A stretch of DNA of 64,000 nucleotides. It comes from Armigeres subalbatus (lineage: Eukaryota > Arthropoda > Insecta > Diptera > Culicidae). Shown here one piece after another: positions 31,776-43,379 of the stretch. A program made the translations under genes and the position numbers. The notes under the pieces were generated by a model that ran no database searches, had not been told where the DNA came from, and saw only the letters and a program-made list of their open reading frames with translations. Where the stretch lies: positions 294,529,293 to 294,593,292 of the forward strand of contig NC_085140.1 in assembly GCF_024139115.2 (NCBI RefSeq), in the 5' to 3' direction. Within the stretch, counting starts at the first letter, position 1, and each line of letters opens with the position of its first letter.

Positions 31776-31848
31776 AATAGTTTGGATGCCAATACCGGCA
31801 TTGAACGGTAAATTTTGAACAACTTTGCTGAAGACCTTTGTGCCTTTG

Positions 31849-31893
31849 TGGGGGGATTTTATGTCCAAAACCACCCCTGTGGCTACGCCACTG
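31849..31893. mobile_element. Solo right end of the CAGTGGCGTAGCCA hAT MITE
   Basis: GATTTTATGTCCAAAACCAC..CTGTGGCTACGCCACTG matches one end of 24149-24294. No left partner nearby. Confidence 0.7.
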
Positions 31894-31979
31894 ACCCATC
31901 CGCATTTACTCTGCTAAGCATTCAGTTGGTGCGACCTCTGGTCTAATACGCTGATTCTGTTTTTCGTTTAAATAAAGAA

Positions 31980-32415
31980 AATTAGAATTTGAAAAATTCC
32001 AAAAAATCTGAAGAATCTGGAATATTAAAAAATCTGTACAATTTGAAAATTATGGAGAATCTGCATAATCTGGACAATCTATTAAAACTGAATAATCTAA
32101 AGAATCTGAAAAGTTTAAAGAATCTGAAGAATTCTGCATAAGTATCCGAAGAATTTGAAATCTCAAGAATTTGAATAGCCCTAAAAATCTGAAGAATTTG
32201 TAGGATGTGAAAAATCTGAAAAAACACAGGAATGTGAAGATTACGAAAATCCGAAGAATCCTATGAATGCAGTAGCTGGAGAATCTTCGGATTCTGAAGA
32301 ATCTGAGAAATTGAAAAATGCTAAGAACCTCATTTTTTTCAAATAAAAAAAATCTGAACTGGAAAATCAACAGAATCTGAAGAGTCTGAAGCAGTTGAAG
32401 AATCAGAAAAATAAA
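31980..32415. repeat. Degenerate AATCTGAAG tandem repeat
   Basis: AATCTGAAGAATCTGGA-like words at about 9-12-bp spacing over 430 bp. Minus-strand ORFs rich in Phe/Arg arise from it and are not genes. Confidence 0.75.
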
Positions 32416-32434
32416 TTAATACTCTGGAGACTGG

Positions 32435-32818
32435 TGCTGAGCTTTTACTGACGATGTGAAAATCGCCAGGCGCATCACGCCATTACACGATACCTTCCGA
32501 CTGCAGCAGACGATTGAAAGCATTACTGCTCAGTCTACTACTTTAACTGATAACGGCCTCACTCTCAATGTACAGTTGACTCAGCGTATTTCATTTACAG
32601 AGTGCCACTGAAGAAGATGTGACACGTGACCTGGGTGTTATAGTTGACACTCGCTTGAGCTTTAATCCACAAATGATTGTACGTAAATCGGCTCGACTGT
32701 TTGTGATGAGAATACGCCCCGTACTCAAATATTGCTCACCGTCGTTGAAACCGTACTATGCGCGATGTGTAGAACATATTGCAGCAGTGCAGCAAACAAT
32801 CCTACAATTTGAATAATT
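32435..32818 (+). pseudogene. Reverse transcriptase remnant, CR1/Jockey type
   Basis: DDVKIARRI (motif C region, the usual F/YA ahead of it damaged), then after frame changes RDLGVIVDTRLSFNPQ (thumb), RPVLKYCSPSLKPYY and HIAAVQQTILQFE. The order DLGV-D..L.F, LEYCSP..P and I..VQ..F.RF is typical of CR1/Jockey-group ORF2. Only this ~380-bp piece survives. Confidence 0.75.
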
Positions 32819-34376
32819 TTCACATTACTGAAACTCACGATGTAGAAAAGACTCAATTATGTTTGGAAATTTGTTTGTCGCAATTCGAAACATTGAACGT
32901 GAAGACATAAAAACGAAGAAATGAAGCGAACCGAAATATGTATGTTCGGTGAAAAAATTAATTAGCAATTGGTAAACTTCTCAAATCAAATAATAATGAT
33001 CAATTTACAAATGCTGAAACGGATTGAGCGAAATTTGACCCACAGACCGACCGATCCAATCAAATGTGAAAAACCGAAATGTGTACATTTTCAACCTGCC
33101 CGAATTAGTTTTTCAAAAACATCTGCAGCTCAACAAAATGCGTCAAGCTTCCCAAGTAGGTACGGTCCACACGGCGCGATTCAAAACAAAAAGGAAAACG
33201 CACTGCCACAGAAAGACGGAAAACACCCCGCTAATAAGTGAGCGAAAGACGTCACTTTCTTTTGGTGTCTGAACACGTCCCCGCATCAATCATGGCAGCG
33301 GCCCGGCTCATAACTTGTTCGGTTCGGGCGGGCACGCGCGCGCGCTGAACCTGATCTTGATGTAACTGGTTCGAGACATGACCATGGTCTAGGTAAGAGG
33401 AGATTTGGCAAAAATCGTAAAAATGATGATGAAATAGTAGAGCGTTGAAAGTTTTGAGTGCCTGTTTGCGATAGCACCTTGACTGAATTGCAGGGAAAAA
33501 TCATGTTTCTTATTTTTTCTGACATTCGAGCCAAGTTTAATTTCAATAGTTTCAACCTTCGTCACAATTATGTATAACATTTCTGTTTTTGGCGATACAT
33601 TTAACACCAGATCAGAATCCAAATGACGCCCCAGAAATTTCTGAACGCTGATTCTAATTCAAGAGCATTTCAAAGGAGATAAATATTGCGGAAAATTTGA
33701 TCGTCGAAAACAATATGAGTTGTTACATCAAATCGGAAAATTGAAATATGTAATTGCAGATAAACGAACGTAATAGCTTTCAGGCAAAAGATCGCATCAA
33801 GTACAGTCCTTGAGTCGGGATGCGAAGAGTGATTCGTTTGCCTACAATTCAATTGTGGTCCGAGTAAATTTACGAGCAAGGTAACATCTTTGGAGAACCG
33901 GATTTTTTGGCATAAAAAGCTTCATAATCGCACCGGGGATTGGTTTGTGCAAAACATGCTTTCAATCCGGATTGTTCCGTTGGTAAATCGAACCGATTTT
34001 CGAAAGGTATAATCACGAACCGGATCTGATCGCATCACCTTCAAAGCGTAAGGTTGCCCTAAATTACTATACGCACCCCGTCGCTGGGTTGTTTTGTGCG
34101 GATTGTTTATCGGCTGAGCAGAAAATATGGCTCATTGACGCACGATCGTTTGTTGGTGCGTTATCGAAACGATGCTTCGCTATTAGTTAGTAGCGACATT
34201 TATATAGTAATAAAACTGTCCCTTCGTTGAACTTTAACCAATAGGATAGACACTCCCTCATATCAAATTCAAATCATGACTTTGATGATGTCATTGAGTT
34301 CCCTTTGATTTTGATTTAAACTCCTATTGTCTTTAGGTGATGAACTTATTCCATCAGTAAACTTATACTATATATA
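32819..34376. other. Unique-looking non-coding sequence
   Basis: No supported gene. 33290-33360 is GC-rich with (CG)n-like CGGGCACGCGCGCGCGCTGA. No repeat family recognised. Confidence 0.4.
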
Positions 34377-34830
34377 AAAAAATAAAAAATAAAACAGAAT
34401 TATCCACCTAGCGGTGATGGTGCCTTTCTCGTGTATTATAAAATGTAACGAGAAAAGCTGATAAGAGAGATCAAAATTGCACTTGAGGCAGATATATTCA
34501 ATATTTCCATCAATTCACAATTATGTGTATTCATTTGAATGCATTGCGGCAGTTTAAAAAAGGGAGGACCCTTGAAAAAAATGGAGAAAAAACAATGTTC
34601 TCCTAATAACGGAGTGCAATGGCCGATTGGGCCAATTTAGGAATTAGGCAGAATTCCGCGTCGAATGCAACCTGTTGCAAGCAAATCGGATAAGGCTAAG
34701 TACAAAAAAGTTGAGTCGATTGGTATACAACACTATGGGTCTCCGAGCCTTCTATCAAAAGTTCGGGTTTGGAGTGATCCTTTAGCCTTTACGTATACTT
34801 AGTATACGAGAAAGGCCAAAAGGTCAATAA
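34377..34830 (-). repeat. GCCTTTCTCG-type interspersed repeat, copy 3
   Basis: 34560-34830 is the reverse complement of the 7585-7860 copy (GGAATTAGGCAGAATTCCGC, GCAACCTGTTGCAAGC, ACTTAGTATACGAGAAAGGC). 34400-34450 (CCACCTAGCGGTGATGGTGC..CTTTCTCGTG) is the outer end also seen at 37815-37842 and 63781-63810. Confidence 0.75.
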
Positions 34831-34901
34831 TAATGATAGATTTCCTGGGAACCTAAATCCTTCAGGAAAGCGATAAAACAATCTATTAGTTCCAAAACCT
34901 A

Positions 34902-35607
34902 CACCCAAAACAATTCTGAATGACATTCTTTGAATTAAGCATTTTGTATCACATCTCGCATTCAATCCGATCAGAGAATGTCATACTTGTTAATACAGCT
35001 CATTGCATTAAGTCGGTTTATTTGGTTTCGATCAATACATCCAAACGAATCTCGTTTACTCCTCATAGAACAAGTATATGAATCGTGTACAGCAATAAAA
35101 CTTTAACCCACACAATCTTTCCGATTCCATTTAGCTTGATAACGGAAAAGGACACAAATATGCACGGTGCTTATTCCACTCGTATCACTCATTGCTATCC
35201 CTGTTACCCTTCCACTTGTCACATCCGCATAGCATGAAACGTGGATAATGATTGCCTTTGGTCGCGTCGTTCCTTATCTGATAAATAGTCCAGATGGTTA
35301 GCGCGTCAGTCTAGATGTGCTTAGTGTGGAGGGTCCGGGTTCAATTCCCGCCTTTGGTCCAGTTTTTTGTATGCTTGCTGAGGTTGTCGAAGTATACAGC
35401 ATTTCACTCCTCGATGGGGGGGAGTGTAAAATTAGATTCAATGTAGACACTAACACATAACCAGTTCTTATTTTCTCGTGACCGGAGACCTAATACAAGG
35501 GCCTGCCGTTTACTTAATACAATCTGTGCATATGTCGCAAATTATGACAAACTGTACGCGAAACTAATGCGAGATTGCAATAAAATGTTGCAATCTCTGG
35601 TTGGGTG
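34902..35607 (+). mobile_element. 706-bp TA-target MITE with tRNA-like core, copy 2
   Basis: Inverted copy of 6579-7279 with CACCCAA/TTGGGTG ends and TA on both sides (34900-34901, 35608-35609). tRNA-like core at about 35288-35365: GGTTAGCGCGTCAGTC and GGGTTCAATTCCCGCC. The T arm pairs four of five positions; acceptor and D stems do not fold convincingly, so it is not a functional tRNA gene. Confidence 0.88.
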
Positions 35608-35609
35608 TA

Positions 35610-37639
35610 TCTTGCGACGCATCAAATTTTTGATTCCATAATTCGAGTAGTAGACAGTTCAATATTGATGCGGGATTATAAAAAAAGTACCAACATATTT
35701 TATTAACCTTTTAGAATTTTTTGGAAGCTTACATAAACTTGTAAAATTCCTTACACAACGTATACTTGCATAACAAAGATCATTTCTACATCTGATAATC
35801 TTCATACAAACCCTGGCTTCCATTCACCTTCATTTCCTTAGATAATCAACCGCTAACTCATGGCCAGGCCTTATTATCGAATCTTTAGTCCTAAATAGCT
35901 CAAGATTATCCGCTCCCTCGACCGCTTTCGAATTACTGGAAGCTATACACACATAAACATTATAACATGGATGGACACCGTCAGAGACGGCGATGAAATG
36001 TAATTCGCGGCTTACCTTCAGTACCCGACCGCAGAGAGTCGACAAAACAAAGAAGCTTAAATCACCACGCGAATTTATGTGCAGACGCGGCAAAACAAGG
36101 CCGCCACCATCATTGAGCGCTGGACTGCATCATGCGCGGTCTCCCGATGCCTGGAACCAATGCTCAAAAGTGCCCCCAAACCATTGCGATTAGCTTTGTT
36201 TGGATTTCTTTCCACAAAGAGCTTCCTTTCGCTTTTGCGGCGGTTCAGCTCCATAAAAATGTGCAGTACAAGTCAACATCGCTGTAAATCATGATGCCGC
36301 CCAGGGTACACTAAGTCAGTAGATTAATGCTGGCTGCAGTGGCGGCCAATCTGGGTCTATGTGTATTTATTGTGTATTCATCGATTGGAATCGAATCGAA
36401 TGGTTAACATGGTGAGGAAAAAGACAACCCAGTTTGACGGTTTTCTCACACTGTGGGAATCTTCATTTGCATTACTGGGGCAGAAGCGAAAGGATAGCGA
36501 ATTGTCTCCGATCGAGTTTTAATAATTCTCTATTAATCCATTATGAATTGGAACATTTTGTTCAGAAATACGTCACACTAATTAGAAAAAAATGAGATGC
36601 CGCCTCGACAGATGCAGACATTGCTCGACTCTATTTCACTGAGTAACTTCATCCGACTGACGAGTCTATCTGGAACTAATGATTTAATTTGCCACTTCTG
36701 CTGGAGGGATCGTGCAGTGATGGTGTTTTGCTGATGATTTATCTGCAGTGCTCTAGGCATTTCATTGTTTACAACTCGAATTACTGTCTGTCTGAATTAT
36801 GATCAAACTTTGAAATTTGACGACTCGACATTTTATAGACGGTATATTCGGTATATAAAGACGAGATATGAAGGTTCGATATTTTATAGACTAATATTCT
36901 CACCTGCTGGAAAATAGTGTAGGAATTATTTTGGGAACGATTTTTTCTGGATTTACGAATTTGTGGGAAGGCAGTAGTAACTTTCTGTTTAAATACGATT
37001 GAACATGTAATTGAACTTCTTTATCATTTTGTTTTTTTATTTTACTCAAGTTAATGTTCGTTTGTCATTTCAAAGCTGAATATCACATCTTTATCTACGC
37101 ATCAATTTGAAAAAAAAAATCTACCATGTGCATCGAATTACAAAGAAGATCTATCGCGAAAAGTGCAAAATTAGCAAATCTGAGCCACAGTCTCTGATAC
37201 TTTGTCAACGCGTTTACTTAGTTCAGCTCAAACGAGCCTCCTAAGGGGCTGATTTAATGGAACGGCCGATCATGGCAATATTTTGTTGGCGTAGACAATA
37301 ATTATCCTAATGATCATACTTCCCAGATCGGAAGACTAAATTGCAATCTTTAGCGGTAGGAAGTTTTGAAGGTCATTGTCAGATGATCCGATCCGAATGT
37401 AAAGTCGATTGCTGACTACCAAAATAGGAGAGGCACCGAATCGAAACAACTAAGATTTCGGATCCGCGTGAGCATCAGTTTTGATTGATGGTTTTCGTAT
37501 CGATTAGTTTTCAAATGCGAAGCAAATTTAGCCTTGAAAGGAAGCGATAGGGAACTGACAGCTTCGGCAGGTTTGCATCTATCATTTGCTATGCAATTTT
37601 ATAAATCCTGTTTTGCTGCACCCAACTACCATTTGTTAG
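35610..37639. other. Unique-looking non-coding sequence
   Basis: No repeats or genes recognised in about 2 kb. ORFs at 35830-36300 on both strands overlap in a moderately GC-rich patch but show no motif. Confidence 0.4.
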
Positions 37640-37842
37640 GTTTTGCCTTTCTCGTAAAGGCTATACGTTCGCTCCAAAATCAAACTTTTTATAGGAGGCC
37701 CGGAGACCCATAGTGTTATATACCAATCGACTCAGCTTGACAAACTGAAATGATGTCTGTCTGTGCGTGTGTATGTATGTGCGCAAAAAAAATCCTATGT
37801 ACGAGAAAGGCATCAACACCGCTAGGTGGATTAATCAGGTAT
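37640..37842 (+). repeat. GCCTTTCTCG-type repeat, compact copy 4
   Basis: The clearest copy: TTGCCTTTCTCG at the left and CGAGAAAGGCATCAACACCG..CTAGGTGGATTAA at the right, with GGAGACCCATAGTGTTATAT and a (TG)n-like stretch inside. GCCTTTCTCG/CGAGAAAGGC act as inner inverted repeats. Confidence 0.8.
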
Positions 37843-38346
37843 ATTTTACGCATATTTACGAAATGAATTTGCCTAGGGCCGAAAACCTCACTAAACCATA
37901 AACTAAATTGTATATGGTCAGTTCCTACACATATTTTTGTAGGTATTTATACAGAATTGTAAGAAAATTTTTAGTTTTGTTGACGACTTAGATTAATAAT
38001 TTTATTGTTGCTGACGTGTGATACACGTTAAGTGGTCTTGAAAAAAAAATAAAACGCGATTCTTGGTGGCACTTTTGAAATCTGTTCGAGAGGTTTGAGA
38101 GTTTTGTATTTTAGTATAAACTTGAAGTATCACTACCGATGCTTATAAGAATCTGTAGATGGAAAGATTTTTAGATTTTGTAGATTTTTTTCTTATTTTT
38201 TTTTGCTGGATAGTAATAGAAAGTTATGTAATTCATTTCTGTGATGATAATCAGATTGTTTTTGTTTTTTGCAAATTTGATTAAATTGTTATTATATGCA
38301 GGGTATTCTCCTGTCAATCTCATCGCCGCCGCCGTGAGTGCGACAT
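37843..38346. other. Non-coding, nothing recognised
   Basis: AT-rich sequence without supported features. Confidence 0.45.
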
Positions 38347-38630
38347 CTTCTTCTTCTTATTGGCATTACATCCCCCACTGGGACATTGCCGCCTCGCTGC
38401 TTAGTGTTCATTCAGCACTTCCACAGTTATCAACCGCGAGGTTTCTAAGCCAAGTTACCATTGTTTGTCTTCATATATCATGAGGCTAACACGATGATAC
38501 TTTTATGCCCACGGAAGTCGAGACAATTTCCAAATCAAAAATTGCCTAGACCGGCACTGGGAATCGCACCCAGCCACCCTCAGCATGGTCTTGCTTTATA
38601 GCCACGTATTTTACCGCACGGCTAAGGAGG
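38347..38630 (-). mobile_element. SINE (Feilai/Gecko type)
   Basis: (CTT)n, ATTGGCATTACATCCCCCAC .. GAGGCTAACACGATGATACT .. head with TTAGCCGTGCGG on the minus strand. The B box is altered: GGGTGCGATTCCCAG against GGGTTCGATTCCCGG in other copies. Confidence 0.88.
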
Positions 38631-38853
38631 TTGCATATGTTTTGTCCAATACTGTAGCTTCATATCTTTCATTATCTGGCTATTTGGAGAAAAAAATCTA
38701 CCGAGGGGTCCCGAAAAACTTTTTGTGTCTTACTACAACAAATTTGTGCCGAAAAGCTACCATTTTGCTCCGGATACATTTTTTCATAGGATTTTGCAGC
38801 ATAGTGCTCGAGTGGAAGTGGTGCTTAGTTGAAGCAGTTAAGTAGTTATTTCG

Positions 38854-40085
38854 TTGCTTTTGCAAGACTACGCAAAGTTTTGCAGTTTCTTCGGCTTCCA
38901 TCGCAGGCGCAGGCATCATCGCCCCACGCCGACAGTTATCATCCATCGTGCGTCTCCACAAACACAGACGCTGCCGTCCTGTCTGCATCCATCCACCCAG
39001 TTGCAGTGTTGTCTGCGGCGAGAACACCAACAACAACGTGGTTCGCGATCTAGTGGGCCGTATGTTGTTTTCTTTCGACCCAAATGCAAGCGTTTGAATA
39101 TCAGCCAGCTCAGCAAAGATCTGGAAAAGCGATTCTCGTCTGTCACGACCATTGACATGGTTGGGTCCAGTAAACTTCGCGTCACTGTCAGTGATCGCAA
39201 ACAGGCCAACGAGGTTGCCACCTGCGAGCTTTTCACTCTCGAATATAAGGTCTGTTTACTGTCAGCAGTGTGTGGAAGTATGACATGCGACGATTTGAAA
39301 CAAGGTTTCGGTCGTTTCAAGAATGTTTCTTTGCCTCCTGTTGCGATACTGGATTGCAAACAAATGTATTCGTGTCGCAGGAGAGAGAGAAGCGAATTTA
39401 TTCCCCGTATAAATCTTTCTGCGTCACCTTTTCCAGGTCCGCACTGCCGGACTACGTAGTGATTGGCAAATTTCGTCTACCTGTTCGGCTGAATGTGCCG
39501 AATGTGATGCATTGTGTTAATTGCAAGCAGCTGGGCCAGACGGCTCAGTACTGCTGCAATAAACCTCGCTGTGCATCATGCGGAGAGAAGCATGTGGAGG
39601 GCGTGTGGAAGACGGCATCGAAATGTGTCCATTGTAACGAAAGCCCTCCACATGCTCTTGAAGCTTGCCCAACGTACATACAGCAGCGAATCCACCAGAA
39701 GCGGTCTCTTCAGCAGCGTTCTCGGCGAAGTTACGCCGAAATGTTGAGGAAGACCGCTTCTCCAGTCGTTTCTGACACCATTTACTCGTCTCTTCCTTTG
39801 GACGATCAAGGTAGCTCTGACCCCGTGGTTGGAAATGGGATTCCCTTCGTTTTCAACGGCTCAACGAGGAAGAGAATAAAACAGAGCCGGTTTCACATAG
39901 GGATGATCGAGAGTTTCCACCGCTTCCGGGAACATCTAAAATCCCAGATACCCCAATTTTTGCGATTTCTCAGCCGGAAAGAGAGTATAGAGTGCGAGCA
40001 AAAGAACTCCCGAGTGTACCAATATTCACACTTTCTGGCATCGTGCAGCTCATCCTCAACTTCTTTGATGCTTCCGACCCCGTGA
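38854..40085 (+). pseudogene. LINE ORF1, gag-like nucleic-acid-binding protein
   Basis: Frame 1 (to about 39372) holds an RNA-binding-like stretch, YVVFFRPKCKRLNISQLSKD..LRVTVSDRKQANEV. A frameshift near 39370 leads to SALPDYVVIGKFRLPVRLNV (linker before the knuckles). Then three Cys clusters follow: CVNCKQLGQTAQYC (His replaced by Gln), CASCGEKHVEG..SKC, and CVHCNESPPHALEAC. After these comes RSRRSYAEMLRK. In the family this protein coats element RNA. Broken by at least one frameshift. Confidence 0.82.
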
Positions 40086-40178
40086 AGAACATGGTCAAAA
40101 CTGTTCTTCCTATTCTGACTCCTCTCCTAAAGCAGCTGGCTTCAAAAATGCCCCTCCTCTAGTCATTTGTATCCTTCG

Positions 40179-40922
40179 ATGGCTAACTTAGTCAATAAGG
40201 GTAACATATTTCCGATTCTACAGTGGAACTGTCGAAGTATTCTTCCAAAATTAGATATTTTGAAATTTTTAGTTAACAAATTATAATCCGATGCTTTTGC
40301 TTTATGTGAAACTTGGCTAACACCAGATGTGAACCTTCATTTTCCTGATTTCAACATGATCCGCCGCGATCGGGCAAATCGATATGGAGGGGTGCGTCTA
40401 TATAGTCGATTTTGCGCCGAGTCTGGCACCGAAGCTGTCGCATGTCAGGTCACTATTCGAGTAAAAGGCCTCAGTATCGCCATGCTGAGGGTGGCTGGGT
40501 TCGATTCCCGGTGCCGGTCTAGGCAGTTTTCGGATTGGAAATTGTCTCGACTTCCCTGGGCATAAAAGTATCATCGTGTTAGCCTCATGATATACGAATG
40601 CAAAAATGGTAACCTGGCTTAGAAACCTCGCAGTTAATAACTGTGGAAGTGCTTAGTGAACACTAAGCTGCGAGGCGGCTCTGTCCCAGTGTGGGGATGT
40701 AATGCCAATAAGAAGATGAAAAAGAAGATCGCCTCGATATATCTTCCTCCAAACACCGCGATATCTCGTAGAGATCTCTCGCACATCTGCTCGGTTATTC
40801 CCGAGTCACAGTTGCTCCTGGGAGATTTTAATTCCCACGGAACAGGCTGGGGGAAACACGGTTCGATCGTACTTCACAAACGGTACATCGCGCTCGAGAT
40901 CCAGTTTAAGAAACTGGTATAA
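40179..40922 (+). pseudogene. LINE ORF2: APE endonuclease domain, split by a SINE
   Basis: Start ATG 40179, then ILQWNCRSILPKLDILKFLV (N-terminal APE signature), an in-frame stop near 40284, ALCETWLTPDV, and GGVRLYSRF. After the SINE: ASIYLPPNTAISRRDL and LLLGDFNSHGTGWG (catalytic GDFN region). The SINE plus one target copy adds 252 bp, a multiple of three, so the frame is the same on both sides. The later SDH motif was not read. Would nick target DNA in an active relative. Confidence 0.85.
40482..40727 (+). mobile_element. SINE (Feilai/Gecko type), 5'-truncated, in LINE ORF2
   Basis: Starts inside the tRNA-like head at ATGCTGAGGGTGGCTGGGTT (B box GGTTCGATTCCCGG kept) and ends GATGTAATGCCAATAAGAAG. 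Short duplications ATCGCC at 40476-40481 and 40728-40733. The LINE reading frame continues on both sides. Confidence 0.9.
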
Positions 40923-42400
40923 GTGAAGAAACGCGGATATTGGCGCACTTTTGTTGAAGGTTTATCGCGCGAGACCTCAATGAAACTCTGTGGGCCGTCG
41001 GGAGAAGAATGCGCAACGTGTCGTCCGTAAGCGAAGATCGTGAAAGCTCGTTGCAGTGGATACTCGACTTCGCAAGTTTGTCCGGATTCGGTACCGGTGA
41101 AGCAATAGTTACGTGATGCTTTTGCTGACAGGGATGATATGGATCGCTTCTTTTCGATGATTGAATTCTCGCTTGCTCTCCTTTCATGTAACAATTCCGC
41201 TCCAGGGATGGATAGAATCAGGTTCAATTTGCTTAAAAACCTCCCAAACGTTCCGAAGAGGCGCCTATTGAGCTTGTTCAACCAGTTACTGGAGTGCAAC
41301 ATTGTTCCGGATGATTGGAGGCAAGTGAGAGTGATAGCCGTCCAGAAGCCCGAAAAACCCGAGTCGGATTGTACTCCCGATTCTTTTTTTTACACGGGGG
41401 ATGCGTTCCGTGTAAAAAAAGTTTTCAGTTCAAAATTCGAAAATCCGTGTAAAAAAAGTTTTATGGTTTCTCGACAAATCATGCAAAATAGAGCAACTTT
41501 GCAAAAATTTTGTATGGGATTTTTTTACACGGCCGTGTAAAAACAGAATCGGGTGTAATTCGTATCACCCTATCGCGATGCTGTCCTGTCTTCGGAAGTT
41601 GTTGGAGAAGATCATTCTCTTCCGGCTAGACAAATGGGTTGAATCGGATAGTTTTTTGTCAGAAACACAATTTGGTTTCCGCAGGGACAAGGGAATGAAC
41701 GACTGTCTTGCGTTGCTTTCTTCAGAAATTCAGCTTGATCAGTTGATGTCTCATCCGACAAACTCTACTCGTGTGGACTTTCACCAATTTTTAACAATTA
41801 TTTGTGCAATTTGTTGTCAGAGAAGCGTTTGATTTTTACCCTCTTCTTTACAATTTTTACGTCAGAGACATTGATGAATGTCTCATGCCGAATTGCTCGT
41901 TAAAAAGACACCGTTTCGGGGCAAACCGCAATTGAACTGCAAGGACCATTGCAAGATACTGTGGGCAATCTGTCCACTTGGGCTACGAGGAAAACTAATA
42001 TGGTTGTCTTTTCAAAAAAACCATAAGCCGGCAAAGTTCCCGCTCCACCTGATGGGTAAGCGTAAGACAATCACTCATAGTATGTCTTCTAAATACCTCG
42101 GAGTCTGGTTCGACTCGAAATGTTCTTTCGGAAAGCACATTGACACAAAAATGCCTGAAACGGATCAACTTCATGCGATCAATAACCGGAACATGGTAGG
42201 AAGCGCATCCCAAAGATCTTATGACGTTGTTTCGAACACCCATTTTGTCGGTCCTTGAATACGGTAGTTTCTGCTTCCAGTCCGCAGCTAAAACACACAT
42301 GCTGACGCTTCAACGGATTCAGTACCGCTGTCTCTGTATCGCGTTAGGATGCATGAATTCGACTCATACGATGAGCCTGGAAGTAGGGTATCTGTTCCCA
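40923..42400 (+). pseudogene. LINE ORF2: reverse transcriptase domain, broken
   Basis: NSAPGMDRIRFNLLKNLP (fingers), VIAVQKPEKPESDC, [MITE], YRPIAMLSCLRKLLEKIIL, ETQFGFRRDKGMNDCLALL. Then a gap: motif A and B sequence is mostly lost between about 41770 and 41830, LYNFYVRDIDECLMPNCSL survives in another frame, and the YADD box is missing. SSKYLGVWFDSKCSFGKHI and RTPILSVLEYGSFCFQSAAK (thumb) follow. Not able to polymerise. Confidence 0.85.
41374..41555. mobile_element. 182-bp TA-target MITE in the RT frame
   Basis: TA|CTCCCGATTCTTTTTTTTAC and, on the other strand, TA|CACCCGATTCTGTTTTTACA. An inner GTGTAAAAAAAGTTTT is repeated. Removing 184 bp (element plus TA) joins PESDC to YRPIAML in one frame. 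Confidence 0.9.
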
Positions 42401-42598
42401 TATTAATAACAGCCCGTATATTAATCTCAACCGTCGATAAACCAAATAAAAAATCAATTTGATTAAAATTTCTCACGTCGTATGTACACAATAATGAATA
42501 GACCACCTTCTCCAATGTTTGGAATATTATTTAATATTCCGTTTGAGTAATGCTTTAGTTCACAAGACTCTGTTATTGATATAGGAACAGATACTTGC
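42386..42598. mobile_element. 213-bp MITE in the RT thumb
   Basis: GTATCTGTTCCCATATTAAT..AACAG at the left pairs with CTGTTATTGATATAGGAACA..GATAC at the right. GGAAGTA is present at 42379-42385 and 42599-42605; with the preceding base this fits an ~8-bp duplication. It separates SLEV from PPKDRF-type sequence. Confidence 0.82.
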
Positions 42599-42821
42599 GG
42601 AAGTACTGCCACCGAAAGATCGTTTCGCGCAATTATCGCTACGGTTCCTCATTCGTTGTGAGGTTCTCAATCCATTGGTCCAACTTCGAAAAGCTGCTCG
42701 AACAAAACCCTTTATCTTGATTCATGACTATTTATCACTGGTATATGACGCCGGAGGTAAGCCTTTCTTCGATTGACTCCAATCATGGTATCTTCTTAGA
42801 CTCTTACAGTTCCTCTGTTAC

Positions 42822-42879
42822 TATTTTCTAAAGCTTTATTTATGTGTTTTTTTTAACGTTACATTAAGTTCAACACGGG
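42822..42879. mobile_element. 58-bp insertion with 8-bp duplication
   Basis: TCTGTTAC occurs at 42814-42821 and 42880-42887; the protein reads SSVT before and SVTSDLY after, so the codons are duplicated. The insert (TATTTTCTAAAGCTTTATTT..) has no clear TIR. Probably a remnant of a deleted hAT-type element. Confidence 0.6.
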
Positions 42880-43160
42880 TCTGTTACTTCTGATCTGTAT
42901 ATGAAGCAGGAGGTTCATGGAATACCAGACTTCATTCGTGCGGAGATCATACCTTCATTATTTGCAAGCAAATACGTGCACGCCAGTGAGGAGAGAAGCT
43001 TTTCACAGACGGGTCAAAAATGAATGACTCCACTGGTTTCGTTGTTTTTAACGTTTTTCATAGCGCCTACTTTAAGCTCAAAGAGCCTAGTTCCGTGTAT
43101 ACTGCTGAGATAGCAGCTATACACTATTCACTCGAGCAAATCGCATCCCTACCTCCTGAC

Positions 43161-43379
43161 CACGGCATACAAAACACAAGGCAGGCTCATCACGTATGTA
43201 AACATTCAGTTTGAATGTAAACATGTGACGTCACTGCTATCTTCGCACAAGCTGGACCGAGACGATGCTATACGGTCGCAGCATGCTTACTTTTGTACTC
43301 CAACATGTGGCGATAAAATATGCGTCACATTCGAAGTGTCATTTTTCTAACGAGCCTACCTTGTTTTCTGTATACCGTG
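43161..43379. mobile_element. 219-bp hAT MITE in the RNase H frame
   Basis: Exact CTCCTGAC at 43153-43160 and 43380-43387. Ends CACGGCATACAAAACACAAG and, on the other strand, CACGGTATACAGAAAACAAG. It sits between the Glu and second Asp motifs of RNase H. Confidence 0.92.

Noticed and set aside
31982..32370. Two minus-strand ORFs rich in Phe and Arg
   Set aside because: Generated by the AATCTGAAG tandem repeat.
35288..35365. Functional tRNA gene
   Set aside because: A and B boxes are recognisable but the acceptor and D stems do not pair and the module lies in a repeated MITE, so it is tRNA-like only.
38916..39359. 147-codon minus-strand ORF
   Set aside because: Shadow of the LINE ORF1 on the opposite strand.
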